Assembly: GCA_963971575.1 (NCBI GenBank)
Contig: OZ020613.1
Span: forward strand, 50,648,250 to 50,712,249
DNA: 64,000 bases
Reading direction: 5' to 3'
DNA from: Liopterus haemorrhoidalis
Taxonomy: Eukaryota > Arthropoda > Insecta > Coleoptera > Dytiscidae
Every line of letters begins with the position of its first letter. Position 1 is the stretch's first letter. Below, piece by piece: positions 46,420 through 56,774 of the stretch. The notes under the pieces were generated by a model, which saw only the letters and a list, made by a program, of their open reading frames with translations, was not told the origin of the DNA and made no database searches. The translations under genes were made by a program, and so were the position numbers.

Positions 46420-49400
46420 CTACTCGTCGTCGTCCACGTCGCTGCCTAGAACGGAGACAGGCGACTGTGGTTCTTCGACTGGTGGAGCAGGCTTGACGTC
46501 ATAAGCCGGCACTCGGACGGCAGTCCCCTCTCGGTCCACGGTATACACCCTACCTGAGTGTAGTTCCCGGATGGCATAGGGCCCTAGCCACCTCGGGTGG
46601 AAGCCGGCATGGAACTCCCTCTTCGCGCTCGATTGCGGGTGCGACCGGACCATAACCCGGTCCCCGACCTGCAACGCTTGTCCTCCTTCCTCTTCTCCAG
46701 TGTACCGCTGGGCATAGGTCAGCTGGTGTTCCCGGATGTCCTCCAGACGTCCGTCGCGCTCGGGTTGACCCATGGCAGGCTGCTGGCCCGGCTGTAGCCG
46801 GCGATCTCCAGGGAGCGGCAGATTGTAGCCCAGCAGAGCTTCGCTGGGTGTGTACTGGGTCGCCTGGTTGCGCCGGGTCCTCAAGTCCTTGAGGATGCTG
46901 GGCAGGTGTTGTGCCCAGCGGGTATGCGGCTGCCCCTGCAGCCGATTCCGGAGGCCCTTCTTAATTTCTTGATTCCTCCTCTCGACGGGATTGGCGCGAG
47001 GATGGTAAATGCCCGTCTTGAAGTCTCGGGCACCCCATTGTCGACAGGCCTTCTTCCACCGGTAGCTGGTAAATTGGGGTCCGTTGTCGGTCAGGACCGT
47101 ATTGGGATACCCAAACCGGTTAAAAACGTTCTCCTCCAGGATCCGGACGATGTTTCCCGTTCGGGGCTCCCCAATGGCAAAGGCCTCCACCCATCTGGTG
47201 AAGGTATCCGCAGCCACCAAGATGTGTGTCTTCCCCGAGCCGGTCCTTGGGTATGGTCCCATAAGGTCTATCGACACCGTGTCCCATGGGGCCGTCGGAA
47301 GCCTAGGCTGCAGCGGGGCTGGACGTCTCGGTGCCCCGGGCTTGATCGCTGCGCAAGGTAGACAGCGCTGGACGTACCTGCGGACTTCTTTGGGAAGCAG
47401 CGGCCAGTAGTACCGTCCCTGGACCGCCCTCAGCGTCTCTTCTCGTCCGGGATGACCAGCTGCGTCATGCAGCTCGTGCAGGACAGGCAGTCGTAGCCCT
47501 TCAGGCACGTAGAGCTTCCTTCCGCCACCTGCCTTTTCCCACAGGCAGCCGTCCTCGACGGCCATATTTTCCGCCAACGTCCGTTGGTCTGGATCCTCTG
47601 GGTCCTGCATCCGCTCGATGATCCTCTTCGTCAGTGGGTCTGTCTGCTGACACTCCGCAATCTGGTCTGGTAATGGGTCCTTCAGGATGGCGTTGATCTG
47701 CCCAGTTGCCGGGGGCAACAGCCGAAGGTGGGCGTACTCCTCGTCAACGGAGCCCGCCTTATCCGGATCCCGTGAGAGCGCATCCGCCAGCTCATTCTCC
47801 CGACCCGGACAGTGCTCGATCTTGAAATCGAACTCTTGGAGAAGTAGAGCCCACCGGAGCAACTTGGCCTTCGTGTCTTTGAATCGGTGCAACCACGTCA
47901 GTGCCTTGGAATCCGTACGGACCGTGAACTTTTGCCCTTCCAATAAAGGCCGGTATCTCCTCACCGCCCAGATGAGGGCGAGGCACTCCTGTTCGTTAAC
48001 GTGATAATTCTCCTCGGCTTTGGATAATCGCGCGCTGGCGTATGATACGATGCGCCGTTCCCCTTGCTGTCCCTGCTGGAACAGGACTGCTGCAATGCCC
48101 ACTCCACTGGCATCGGTCTGTAGGACGTAAGGTAGCCCGGGTGTCGGCCGGTGCAGTTGCAACGGCTGTCGAAAAGCTTCTTGCACTGACCTGTGTGCTT
48201 CCTGTGCGCTGCTCGTCCAGCGGAAGGCCTTCTTCGGGGACAGTAGATCCGTTAGCGGTGCGCAGATCTCCGCAAAGTGGGGCACGTAGTCCCGGACCCA
48301 ATTGCAGAGGCCAATAAACTGCCGCAGTTCCTTACGCGTGGTTGGGGCCGGCTGATCCGCGATCTGGCGAAGGTGCTTCTCCATCGGCCTCGTCTCATCT
48401 CCTACCACCAGGTGTCCCAGGTAGGTCAGCTCGCTGGTCCCGAACTCGCATTTGTCAACAGCCAGACGGAGTCCGTGTTCTTCGAGACGTTCGAATATTA
48501 AAGCCAGATGGCGGAGATGTTCCTCATACGTCTGGCTGTAGACAATTATGTCATCTAGGTAGACGAGGCAGAACTCCCTCAGGTATCCGGCCAGAACCTC
48601 CTGCGACATCAAACGCTGGAATGTAGCCGGGGCGTTCTTCAGACCGAAGGGCATCACATTAAAGTGGTAATGCCCCCCGTCTGGCGTGCTGAAGGCTGTG
48701 GCAGGTTTCGAGTCTTCCTCCATCCGGATTTGCCAATACCCGCTTTTCAAATCCAGGGATGAAAAGACGCGGGCGGATCCTAGGTCTCGTAACGTCTCCT
48801 GGATTACGGGCATCGGTGTGGGCTCACTGACGGTGGCCTCGTTGATCTTTCTGTAGTCTATACAGAACCTAGGCTGCCCGTCCTTCTTCTTCACCAGCAC
48901 TACAGGACTGGCATACGGAGATGTCGATGGCGAAATTATGCCATTCTGCAGCATCTCCGATACCTGTTGTTGTATGATCCGCTTCTTTTCATCGCTCACC
49001 CGGTACGGATGCGTGCGAATGGGTTTGCCATGTAGCAGCTGGATCCGGTGCCTTAACGTCTTCGTGCCGCCCTGACCGCGGTTAGGTTCCCTGAAAAGTT
49101 CAGGGAACCGCTCCAACAGCGATCCGAGTTGGGTGGCCTCCTCATCCGGGAAACCATGCCTCACATCGGAGGAGCCGATCGACTTCCCTGTCGGCCGAAT
49201 TTCTGCCGCCCAGTAGGCGGTATGGCGGCGATGCTTCCCGAAATGAATGCACCGACGGTGGAGATCGATCGTAGCTTGGTGCTGGGTGAGCCATGGGACC
49301 CCCAGGATACAGTCAGCCGCCAATTGGGGGCTGACCAGAAAGTCCGTCTGACTCACGTGGTCCTCCACGTGGACGGGCAGGACCTCCCGACCGTCCACCT

Positions 49401-49605
49401 TCATGGGTTGTCCAGAGGCGGCGAGCGGGGCGTCCTCGGTCCGTTGTGGCCTTTGCGAGAAGCGGGCGTGTATTACGTTGTGCGCTGCGGCGGTATCAAT
49501 CAGCGCACGAACCTGGTGACTGCCTATGGTGACGTGCAGGCAGGGTATTTGTGGACCGGGAATGGTCGCGAGGAGGGTCGGTCCGTTCTCCCAACCCCTT
49601 ACGCG
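46420..49605 (-). CDS. pol: Gypsy-B unit 3 pol
   Basis: Identical in its translated sequence to unit 1 pol; all catalytic motifs are present. Confidence 0.93.
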   Translation of the reverse strand, partial: RVRGWENGPTLLATIPGPQIPCLHVTIGSHQVRALIDTAAAHNVIHARFSQRPQRTEDAPLAASGQPMKVDGREVLPVHVEDHVSQTDFLVSPQLAADCILGVPWLTQHQATIDLHRRCIHFGKHRRHTAYWAAEIRPTGKSIGSSDVRHGFPDEEATQLGSLLERFPELFREPNRGQGGTKTLRHRIQLLHGKPIRTHPYRVSDEKKRIIQQQVSEMLQNGIISPSTSPYASPVVLVKKKDGQPRFCIDYRKINEATVSEPTPMPVIQETLRDLGSARVFSSLDLKSGYWQIRMEEDSKPATAFSTPDGGHYHFNVMPFGLKNAPATFQRLMSQEVLAGYLREFCLVYLDDIIVYSQTYEEHLRHLALIFERLEEHGLRLAVDKCEFGTSELTYLGHLVVGDETRPMEKHLRQIADQPAPTTRKELRQFIGLCNWVRDYVPHFAEICAPLTDLLSPKKAFRWTSSAQEAHRSVQEAFRQPLQLHRPTPGLPYVLQTDASGVGIAAVLFQQGQQGERRIVSYASARLSKAEENYHVNEQECLALIWAVRRYRPLLEGQKFTVRTDSKALTWLHRFKDTKAKLLRWALLLQEFDFKIEHCPGRENELADALSRDPDKAGSVDEEYAHLRLLPPATGQINAILKDPLPDQIAECQQTDPLTKRIIERMQDPEDPDQRTLAENMAVEDGCLWEKAGGGRKLYVPEGLRLPVLHELHDAAGHPGREETLRAVQGRYYWPLLPKEVRRYVQRCLPCAAIKPGAPRRPAPLQPRLPTAPWDTVSIDLMGPYPRTGSGKTHILVAADTFTRWVEAFAIGEPRTGNIVRILEENVFNRFGYPNTVLTDNGPQFTSYRWKKACRQWGARDFKTGIYHPRANPVERRNQEIKKGLRNRLQGQPHTRWAQHLPSILKDLRTRRNQATQYTPSEALLGYNLPLPGDRRLQPGQQPAMGQPERDGRLEDIREHQLTYAQRYTGEEEGGQALQVGDRVMVRSHPQSSAKREFHAGFHPRWLGPYAIRELHSGRVYTVDREGTAVRVPAYDVKPAPPVEEPQSPVSVLGSDVDDDE

Positions 49606-50351
49606 TTTCCCGTCTTCTTCGTCTGGGATGGGCAATTCCAGCTGGAATGCCCACTGCCACAGTACCGGCAGTTAATCTGGCGAGGCTCTTCCTTCTTCGC
49701 CGGCGTGTCCTTCGCCGGAGGCTTCGATGCTGGCATATCCCTTATGATAGCATCGATCTCCTCGATTGCGTCGAGCAACTCTTCGAAAGTTGCAAACGAC
49801 CTCCCGGAAAGTGCCAAACGGCGCTCGGGAGTCAACTGCCCCAATGTCAGGCGCACCTGCGTCTTGGAGGGGATACCGTCTCGATGACGGCGCCAAAGGG
49901 CTATCTTCCGGGCGACGAAATCTCTTCCCGATTCCGACTTAGTTTGCCGGACGGAGAAGAGCTCGTGCGTGAGATCTTCCGTGATGGTCTCGCCATCGAA
50001 GCGCACCAGGAGGCGCTTCTTAAATTGTGCCCAGGTGAGTCGGGCGTCTACGAGTGGTGCAAACCATTTTGCAGCCTCACCGCTCAGCTGCTGCCTCGCG
50101 ATTTCCACGTAGTCTTCGTCTTCGAATTTGTCCTTTTCGAGGGCTTTCTCGAGCTTCTCCAGGAAGCGGATCGGGTCCTCGTTGATGGCCCCCGAGTACG
50201 TCGGGGGTTTAACTGTTGGGCGCCAGCGGGAGTTTTTCACGAGACAATCCCGCATTGTCTCTAAAAGCTGCTGGAACCTTTCATCCGGGTCACCTTCAGG
50301 AGGTGACGGCGGCGACGGAGGTCCCTGGGACCTTCTGGTTCGTCTCGACAT
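49599..50351 (-). CDS. gag: Gypsy-B unit 3 gag
   Basis: The same 250-aa Gag as unit 1, with the slippery heptamer at 49605-49611. Confidence 0.9.
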   Translation of the reverse strand: MSRRTRRSQGPPSPPSPPEGDPDERFQQLLETMRDCLVKNSRWRPTVKPPTYSGAINEDPIRFLEKLEKALEKDKFEDEDYVEIARQQLSGEAAKWFAPLVDARLTWAQFKKRLLVRFDGETITEDLTHELFSVRQTKSESGRDFVARKIALWRRHRDGIPSKTQVRLTLGQLTPERRLALSGRSFATFEELLDAIEEIDAIIRDMPASKPPAKDTPAKKEEPRQINCRYCGSGHSSWNCPSQTKKTGNA

Positions 50352-50391
50352 CGTTGTCGAAGGGGTCGTGGGTTGTTGGCGTTGCCGAACG

Positions 50392-52260
50392 CTAGGCCAC
50401 ACGCTTTTGGGCGCCAAATTGTTGTGCTACAATATGTCTTTTCGGTTTAACCGCTGCAGGGCAATTGTCGTCTAAATGAGCCCATTTCTTAGAACCTTTA
50501 CAAAGACATTCTATAACGCCTTCGAAACTCTTACCGTCTTTGAATTCTCCCACAACACATTGGCTTTGTACGAAAGTGCTGTTTTGAGTACAAGATGTTA
50601 TTGTCCAGTTACAATTTTGTACATTAGAATCCAGACATTTGGATTGCACAGGTCCACATTCTATTTCTGTCATGTTCTTCAACAATTTTGCGCTCCCTCT
50701 AAATGCGGTGGTGCAGCCATCGACAACAAATAAGTTGAAGTTTGATGTAGCAGAAGAAATATAATTATATCTTTTGGTTATAACCGAAATAACTTTGTTA
50801 TTATTGTCTATTATGGGTGTTCCGGAAATCGGTATCCATTTCCTGATATCGACTACAAACGCTGGTCTAATCACGCCGACTTTGTCTACGGCTTGCATAT
50901 TCGCCGTAACTTCTACACATCCTTTAATAGGGCACAATACTCGAAGTTTCTGTCCAAATTTAACTTCGTTGATTACCCAACAGCTATCCTTCTTAAAGGA
51001 TATATCTGTTCCAACTTGTCTGTAGTCGGGCCTTTTACCGTATGCCACAATGTGGGTGGCTGTTACGTAATCGCTGCATACTCCCACCTCTGGGTTATAG
51101 TCAAAGATTTTTCCATTGATCTCGAGGTGTGTATTGGGTGTGGTAATTTTTCCTTCAGATGCTTTAGGTTTTAGCATCTCTACGACAGCTTGTGTATTAA
51201 CGACTTTTAGTTGTTGATACTCGGAGATAGGCTGTCCACCCTCAGATGGTCTTGGTAGGGTTTTATGTTGAAACACACGGGTTTCGACCTTATTGTTTGC
51301 GAATCTATTTCTAAACATACTTTGCCTACGTTGTCTATTAGCTAAAAATTTTTCTTTCTGAATATTAAAATATTCAACTTGACGTGCCTTCCACGCTTCT
51401 TGTCTCCTTAGCCAATTTTCCTGGCGTTTCTGAGTATTTAGAGCCCATTCGTCTCTATTTTTGCGCCAAGATTGGGCTCGCTTTTCCCAATTTTCCTGGC
51501 GTGTCTTATGCCAGTTTTCCGAACGTTCGGCAAAGTATTTTTCTCGAAGAGATATCCATCTCTCACGTTGTGCTTGTCTCATTAACTTACGAGACCCTAT
51601 TGTCGCAGCTTTATAGTATTTATGGGCTTGTCTGGAACATTGTGTTCTAGTTCTTTTTCCTTGGCGGTCTTCTGCCAACTTAGGTCCATTCTTGTATTTT
51701 TGGAACGCTTGCTTCTCAACAGATAAACTACCAGACAATTCCAAAGCTATGATCTCTCTATGAGAGATTTGTGTGTGGGCCCTTTTAGAAATGTCAGTGT
51801 AAGAAGAAGGTGGTTTGTGGCTACCTCTTTCAGCCATGTCTCTCTTTTCGGCTTTCTTATATTTATTGACTGCCGAAGAGACTTGTGCGTGTGTGGCTGT
51901 CATTGGGTTTAAGCCAATAGCAGAAACTGCGTGGCTTTGTGCTACCGCGGCTTGGTATTTTCGGTTCGCCACAGCAACGTGGGTTTTAGAGTTAGCCCAC
52001 TGTTGGTAGTTGCTAACCGCAATCGGGTTAACAATGTTTGGCGGGGTTCTGAGGGTTTGAGCAGAGGGGCTCTTTGAGAAAGAACTTTCTCCTTGGGTCT
52101 GCTTCTCTGTAGCACGAAGGTAGACGTAGTGGAGTCCTACGATGACGCTGTCTGGCAGGCTACCTGCAGGTACGACTAGGCCCCCCTGCAGGATGCGCAG
52201 CGTTGGATGTTGGAACTGGTGGAACCGGTGGAATTCTTCGTCTGGAATGACCCGGTGCAC
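50392..52260 (-). CDS. Viral polyprotein-like ORF in Gypsy-B LTR (unit 3)
   Basis: Identical in translation to the unit 2 copy and open throughout. Confidence 0.5.
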   Translation of the reverse strand: MHRVIPDEEFHRFHQFQHPTLRILQGGLVVPAGSLPDSVIVGLHYVYLRATEKQTQGESSFSKSPSAQTLRTPPNIVNPIAVSNYQQWANSKTHVAVANRKYQAAVAQSHAVSAIGLNPMTATHAQVSSAVNKYKKAEKRDMAERGSHKPPSSYTDISKRAHTQISHREIIALELSGSLSVEKQAFQKYKNGPKLAEDRQGKRTRTQCSRQAHKYYKAATIGSRKLMRQAQRERWISLREKYFAERSENWHKTRQENWEKRAQSWRKNRDEWALNTQKRQENWLRRQEAWKARQVEYFNIQKEKFLANRQRRQSMFRNRFANNKVETRVFQHKTLPRPSEGGQPISEYQQLKVVNTQAVVEMLKPKASEGKITTPNTHLEINGKIFDYNPEVGVCSDYVTATHIVAYGKRPDYRQVGTDISFKKDSCWVINEVKFGQKLRVLCPIKGCVEVTANMQAVDKVGVIRPAFVVDIRKWIPISGTPIIDNNNKVISVITKRYNYISSATSNFNLFVVDGCTTAFRGSAKLLKNMTEIECGPVQSKCLDSNVQNCNWTITSCTQNSTFVQSQCVVGEFKDGKSFEGVIECLCKGSKKWAHLDDNCPAAVKPKRHIVAQQFGAQKRVA

Positions 52261-52607
52261 GTTGGGTAACGTGATGGTAGACCAGGCTACCTGCAGGTAC
52301 GACTAGGCCCCCCTGCAGGGTACTGGTGGCTGGCTCGTTAGCCGGGCTACCACTCAAGGATTACCACGGGTGGAGTCCTTGAGGGAATTACCGGCTGTAG
52401 AGAGCTTGCTGGTTGCAGCTGGTGGAGAGTCTAGGGAGAAGTTCTGGAAGCCTTGGGGGTGTCGTAATAAAACAAGTTGTTCACTAGGCGAGGATCTCGG
52501 AGCGAATGCCGTTTGGGGAGAGAGGCGCGCTATATAAAGGAAGTTCGGTGTCGCCCCCCCACTCCTAAGGGTGAGAGCGGGTGACGTCACAGAACTACCC
52601 CTTAACA
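50420..52607 (-). repeat. Gypsy-B unit LTR 3
   Basis: A 2188-bp LTR shared by adjacent units, with the viral-like insert. Confidence 0.88.
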
Positions 52608-52802
52608 ACACCACTCTGCCCAAGACGACAGCCGCTATCGCTTTTATTGATTAAATATAATACATTCTACTTATATCTAACTTATAACTACTAAATAATG
52701 AATATATATATACTATGGTATGGGGGGGGGGGAGCGAGGCAGCATCCAGCTCCTCTGGTCTGGCCGACATCCTGTCGACATCGTGGTTGGCCTCTCGGTC
52801 AG

Positions 52803-55800
52803 CTACTCGTCGTCGTCCACGTCGCTGCCTAGAACGGAGACAGGCGACTGTGGTTCTTCGACTGGTGGAGCAGGCTTGACGTCATAAGCCGGCACTCGGA
52901 CGGCAGTCCCCTCTCGGTCCACGGTATACACCCTACCTGAGTGTAGTTCCCGGATGGCATAGGGCCCTAGCCACCTCGGGTGGAAGCCGGCATGGAACTC
53001 CCTCTTCGCGCTCGATTGCGGGTGCGACCGGACCATAACCCGGTCCCCGACCTGCAACGCTTGTCCTCCTTCCTCTTCTCCAGTGTACCGCTGGGCATAG
53101 GTCAGCTGGTGTTCCCGGATGTCCTCCAGACGTCCGTCGCGCTCGGGTTGACCCATGGCAGGCTGCTGGCCCGGCTGTAGCCGGCGATCTCCAGGGAGCG
53201 GCAGATTGTAGCCCAGCAGAGCTTCGCTGGGTGTGTACTGGGTCGCCTGGTTGCGCCGGGTCCTCAAGTCCTTGAGGATGCTGGGCAGGTGTTGTGCCCA
53301 GCGGGTATGCGGCTGCCCCTGCAGCCGATTCCGGAGGCCCTTCTTAATTTCTTGATTCCTCCTCTCGACGGGATTGGCGCGAGGATGGTAAATGCCCGTC
53401 TTGAAGTCTCGGGCACCCCATTGTCGACAGGCCTTCTTCCACCGGTAGCTGGTAAATTGGGGTCCGTTGTCGGTCAGGACCGTATTGGGATACCCAAACC
53501 GGTTAAAAACGTTCTCCTCCAGGATCCGGACGATGTTTCCCGTTCGGGGCTCCCCAATGGCAAAGGCCTCCACCCATCTGGTGAAGGTATCCGCAGCCAC
53601 CAAGATGTGTGTCTTCCCCGAGCCGGTCCTTGGGTATGGTCCCATAAGGTCTATCGACACCGTGTCCCATGGGGCCGTCGGAAGCCTAGGCTGCAGCGGG
53701 GCTGGACGTCTCGGTGCCCCGGGCTTGATCGCTGCGCAAGGTAGACAGCGCTGGACGTACCTGCGGACTTCTTTGGGAAGCAGCGGCCAGTAGTACCGTC
53801 CCTGGACCGCCCTCAGCGTCTCTTCTCGTCCGGGATGACCAGCTGCGTCATGCAGCTCGTGCAGGACAGGCAGTCGTAGCCCTTCAGGCACGTAGAGCTT
53901 CCTTCCGCCACCTGCCTTTTCCCACAGGCAGCCGTCCTCGACGGCCATATTTTCCGCCAACGTCCGTTGGTCTGGATCCTCTGGGTCCTGCATCCGCTCG
54001 ATGATCCTCTTCGTCAGTGGGTCTGTCTGCTGACACTCCGCAATCTGGTCTGGTAATGGGTCCTTCAGGATGGCGTTGATCTGCCCAGTTGCCGGGGGCA
54101 ACAGCCGAAGGTGGGCGTACTCCTCGTCAACGGAGCCCGCCTTATCCGGATCCCGTGAGAGCGCATCCGCCAGCTCATTCTCCCGACCCGGACAGTGCTC
54201 GATCTTGAAATCGAACTCTTGGAGAAGTAGAGCCCACCGGAGCAACTTGGCCTTCGTGTCTTTGAATCGGTGCAACCACGTCAGTGCCTTGGAATCCGTA
54301 CGGACCGTGAACTTTTGCCCTTCCAATAAAGGCCGGTATCTCCTCACCGCCCAGATGAGGGCGAGGCACTCCTGTTCGTTAACGTGATAATTCTCCTCGG
54401 CTTTGGATAATCGCGCGCTGGCGTATGATACGATGCGCCGTTCCCCTTGCTGTCCCTGCTGGAACAGGACTGCTGCAATGCCCACTCCACTGGCATCGGT
54501 CTGTAGGACGTAAGGTAGCCCGGGTGTCGGCCGGTGCAGTTGCAACGGCTGTCGAAAAGCTTCTTGCACTGACCTGTGTGCTTCCTGTGCGCTGCTCGTC
54601 CAGCGGAAGGCCTTCTTCGGGGACAGTAGATCCGTTAGCGGTGCGCAGATCTCCGCAAAGTGGGGCACGTAGTCCCGGACCCAATTGCAGAGGCCAATAA
54701 ACTGCCGCAGTTCCTTACGCGTGGTTGGGGCCGGCTGATCCGCGATCTGGCGAAGGTGCTTCTCCATCGGCCTCGTCTCATCTCCTACCACCAGGTGTCC
54801 CAGGTAGGTCAGCTCGCTGGTCCCGAACTCGCATTTGTCAACAGCCAGACGGAGTCCGTGTTCTTCGAGACGTTCGAATATTAAAGCCAGATGGCGGAGA
54901 TGTTCCTCATACGTCTGGCTGTAGACAATTATGTCATCTAGGTAGACGAGGCAGAACTCCCTCAGGTATCCGGCCAGAACCTCCTGCGACATCAAACGCT
55001 GGAATGTAGCCGGGGCGTTCTTCAGACCGAAGGGCATCACATTAAAGTGGTAATGCCCCCCGTCTGGCGTGCTGAAGGCTGTGGCAGGTTTCGAGTCTTC
55101 CTCCATCCGGATTTGCCAATACCCGCTTTTCAAATCCAGGGATGAAAAGACGCGGGCGGATCCTAGGTCTCGTAACGTCTCCTGGATTACGGGCATCGGT
55201 GTGGGCTCACTGACGGTGGCCTCGTTGATCTTTCTGTAGTCTATACAGAACCTAGGCTGCCCGTCCTTCTTCTTCACCAGCACTACAGGACTGGCATACG
55301 GAGATGTCGATGGCGAAATTATGCCATTCTGCAGCATCTCCGATACCTGTTGTTGTATGATCCGCTTCTTTTCATCGCTCACCCGGTACGGATGCGTGCG
55401 AATGGGTTTGCCATGTAGCAGCTGGATCCGGTGCCTTAACGTCTTCGTGCCGCCCTGACCGCGGTTAGGTTCCCTGAAAAGTTCAGGGAACCGCTCCAAC
55501 AGCGATCCGAGTTGGGTGGCCTCCTCATCCGGGAAACCATGCCTCACATCGGAGGAGCCGATCGACTTCCCTGTCGGCCGAATTTCTGCCGCCCAGTAGG
55601 CGGTATGGCGGCGATGCTTCCCGAAATGAATGCACCGACGGTGGAGATCGATCGTAGCTTGGTGCTGGGTGAGCCATGGGACCCCCAGGATACAGTCAGC
55701 CGCCAATTGGGGGCTGACCAGAAAGTCCGTCTGACTCACGTGGTCCTCCACGTGGACGGGCAGGACCTCCCGACCGTCCACCTTCATGGGTTGTCCAGAG

Positions 55801-55988
55801 GCGGCGAGCGGGGCGTCCTCGGTCCGTTGTGGCCTTTGCGAGAAGCGGGCGTGTATTACGTTGTGCGCTGCGGCGGTATCAATCAGCGCACGAACCTGGT
55901 GACTGCCTATGGTGACGTGCAGGCAGGGTATTTGTGGACCGGGAATGGTCGCGAGGAGGGTCGGTCCGTTCTCCCAACCCCTTACGCG
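52803..55988 (-). CDS. pol: Gypsy-B unit 4 pol
   Basis: Identical in its translated sequence to unit 1 pol. This is the 5'-most unit of the array in the direction of transcription. Confidence 0.93.
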   Translation of the reverse strand, partial: RVRGWENGPTLLATIPGPQIPCLHVTIGSHQVRALIDTAAAHNVIHARFSQRPQRTEDAPLAASGQPMKVDGREVLPVHVEDHVSQTDFLVSPQLAADCILGVPWLTQHQATIDLHRRCIHFGKHRRHTAYWAAEIRPTGKSIGSSDVRHGFPDEEATQLGSLLERFPELFREPNRGQGGTKTLRHRIQLLHGKPIRTHPYRVSDEKKRIIQQQVSEMLQNGIISPSTSPYASPVVLVKKKDGQPRFCIDYRKINEATVSEPTPMPVIQETLRDLGSARVFSSLDLKSGYWQIRMEEDSKPATAFSTPDGGHYHFNVMPFGLKNAPATFQRLMSQEVLAGYLREFCLVYLDDIIVYSQTYEEHLRHLALIFERLEEHGLRLAVDKCEFGTSELTYLGHLVVGDETRPMEKHLRQIADQPAPTTRKELRQFIGLCNWVRDYVPHFAEICAPLTDLLSPKKAFRWTSSAQEAHRSVQEAFRQPLQLHRPTPGLPYVLQTDASGVGIAAVLFQQGQQGERRIVSYASARLSKAEENYHVNEQECLALIWAVRRYRPLLEGQKFTVRTDSKALTWLHRFKDTKAKLLRWALLLQEFDFKIEHCPGRENELADALSRDPDKAGSVDEEYAHLRLLPPATGQINAILKDPLPDQIAECQQTDPLTKRIIERMQDPEDPDQRTLAENMAVEDGCLWEKAGGGRKLYVPEGLRLPVLHELHDAAGHPGREETLRAVQGRYYWPLLPKEVRRYVQRCLPCAAIKPGAPRRPAPLQPRLPTAPWDTVSIDLMGPYPRTGSGKTHILVAADTFTRWVEAFAIGEPRTGNIVRILEENVFNRFGYPNTVLTDNGPQFTSYRWKKACRQWGARDFKTGIYHPRANPVERRNQEIKKGLRNRLQGQPHTRWAQHLPSILKDLRTRRNQATQYTPSEALLGYNLPLPGDRRLQPGQQPAMGQPERDGRLEDIREHQLTYAQRYTGEEEGGQALQVGDRVMVRSHPQSSAKREFHAGFHPRWLGPYAIRELHSGRVYTVDREGTAVRVPAYDVKPAPPVEEPQSPVSVLGSDVDDDE

Positions 55989-56734
55989 TTTCCCGTCTTC
56001 TTCGTCTGGGATGGGCAATTCCAGCTGGAATGCCCACTGCCACAGTACCGGCAGTTAATCTGGCGAGGCTCTTCCTTCTTCGCCGGCGTGTCCTTCGCCG
56101 GAGGCTTCGATGCTGGCATATCCCTTATGATAGCATCGATCTCCTCGATTGCGTCGAGCAACTCTTCGAAAGTTGCAAACGACCTCCCGGAAAGTGCCAA
56201 ACGGCGCTCGGGAGTCAACTGCCCCAATGTCAGGCGCACCTGCGTCTTGGAGGGGATACCGTCTCGATGACGGCGCCAAAGGGCTATCTTCCGGGCGACG
56301 AAATCTCTTCCCGATTCCGACTTAGTTTGCCGGACGGAGAAGAGCTCGTGCGTGAGATCTTCCGTGATGGTCTCGCCATCGAAGCGCACCAGGAGGCGCT
56401 TCTTAAATTGTGCCCAGGTGAGTCGGGCGTCTACGAGTGGTGCAAACCATTTTGCAGCCTCACCGCTCAGCTGCTGCCTCGCGATTTCCACGTAGTCTTC
56501 GTCTTCGAATTTGTCCTTTTCGAGGGCTTTCTCGAGCTTCTCCAGGAAGCGGATCGGGTCCTCGTTGATGGCCCCCGAGTACGTCGGGGGTTTAACTGTT
56601 GGGCGCCAGCGGGAGTTTTTCACGAGACAATCCCGCATTGTCTCTAAAAGCTGCTGGAACCTTTCATCCGGGTCACCTTCAGGAGGTGACGGCGGCGACG
56701 GAGGTCCCTGGGACCTTCTGGTTCGTCTCGACAT
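55982..56734 (-). CDS. gag: Gypsy-B unit 4 gag
   Basis: The same 250-aa Gag as unit 1, with the slippery heptamer at 55988-55994. Confidence 0.9.
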   Translation of the reverse strand: MSRRTRRSQGPPSPPSPPEGDPDERFQQLLETMRDCLVKNSRWRPTVKPPTYSGAINEDPIRFLEKLEKALEKDKFEDEDYVEIARQQLSGEAAKWFAPLVDARLTWAQFKKRLLVRFDGETITEDLTHELFSVRQTKSESGRDFVARKIALWRRHRDGIPSKTQVRLTLGQLTPERRLALSGRSFATFEELLDAIEEIDAIIRDMPASKPPAKDTPAKKEEPRQINCRYCGSGHSSWNCPSQTKKTGNA

Positions 56735-56774
56735 CGTTGTCGAAGGGGTCGTGGGTTGTTGGCGTTGCCGAACG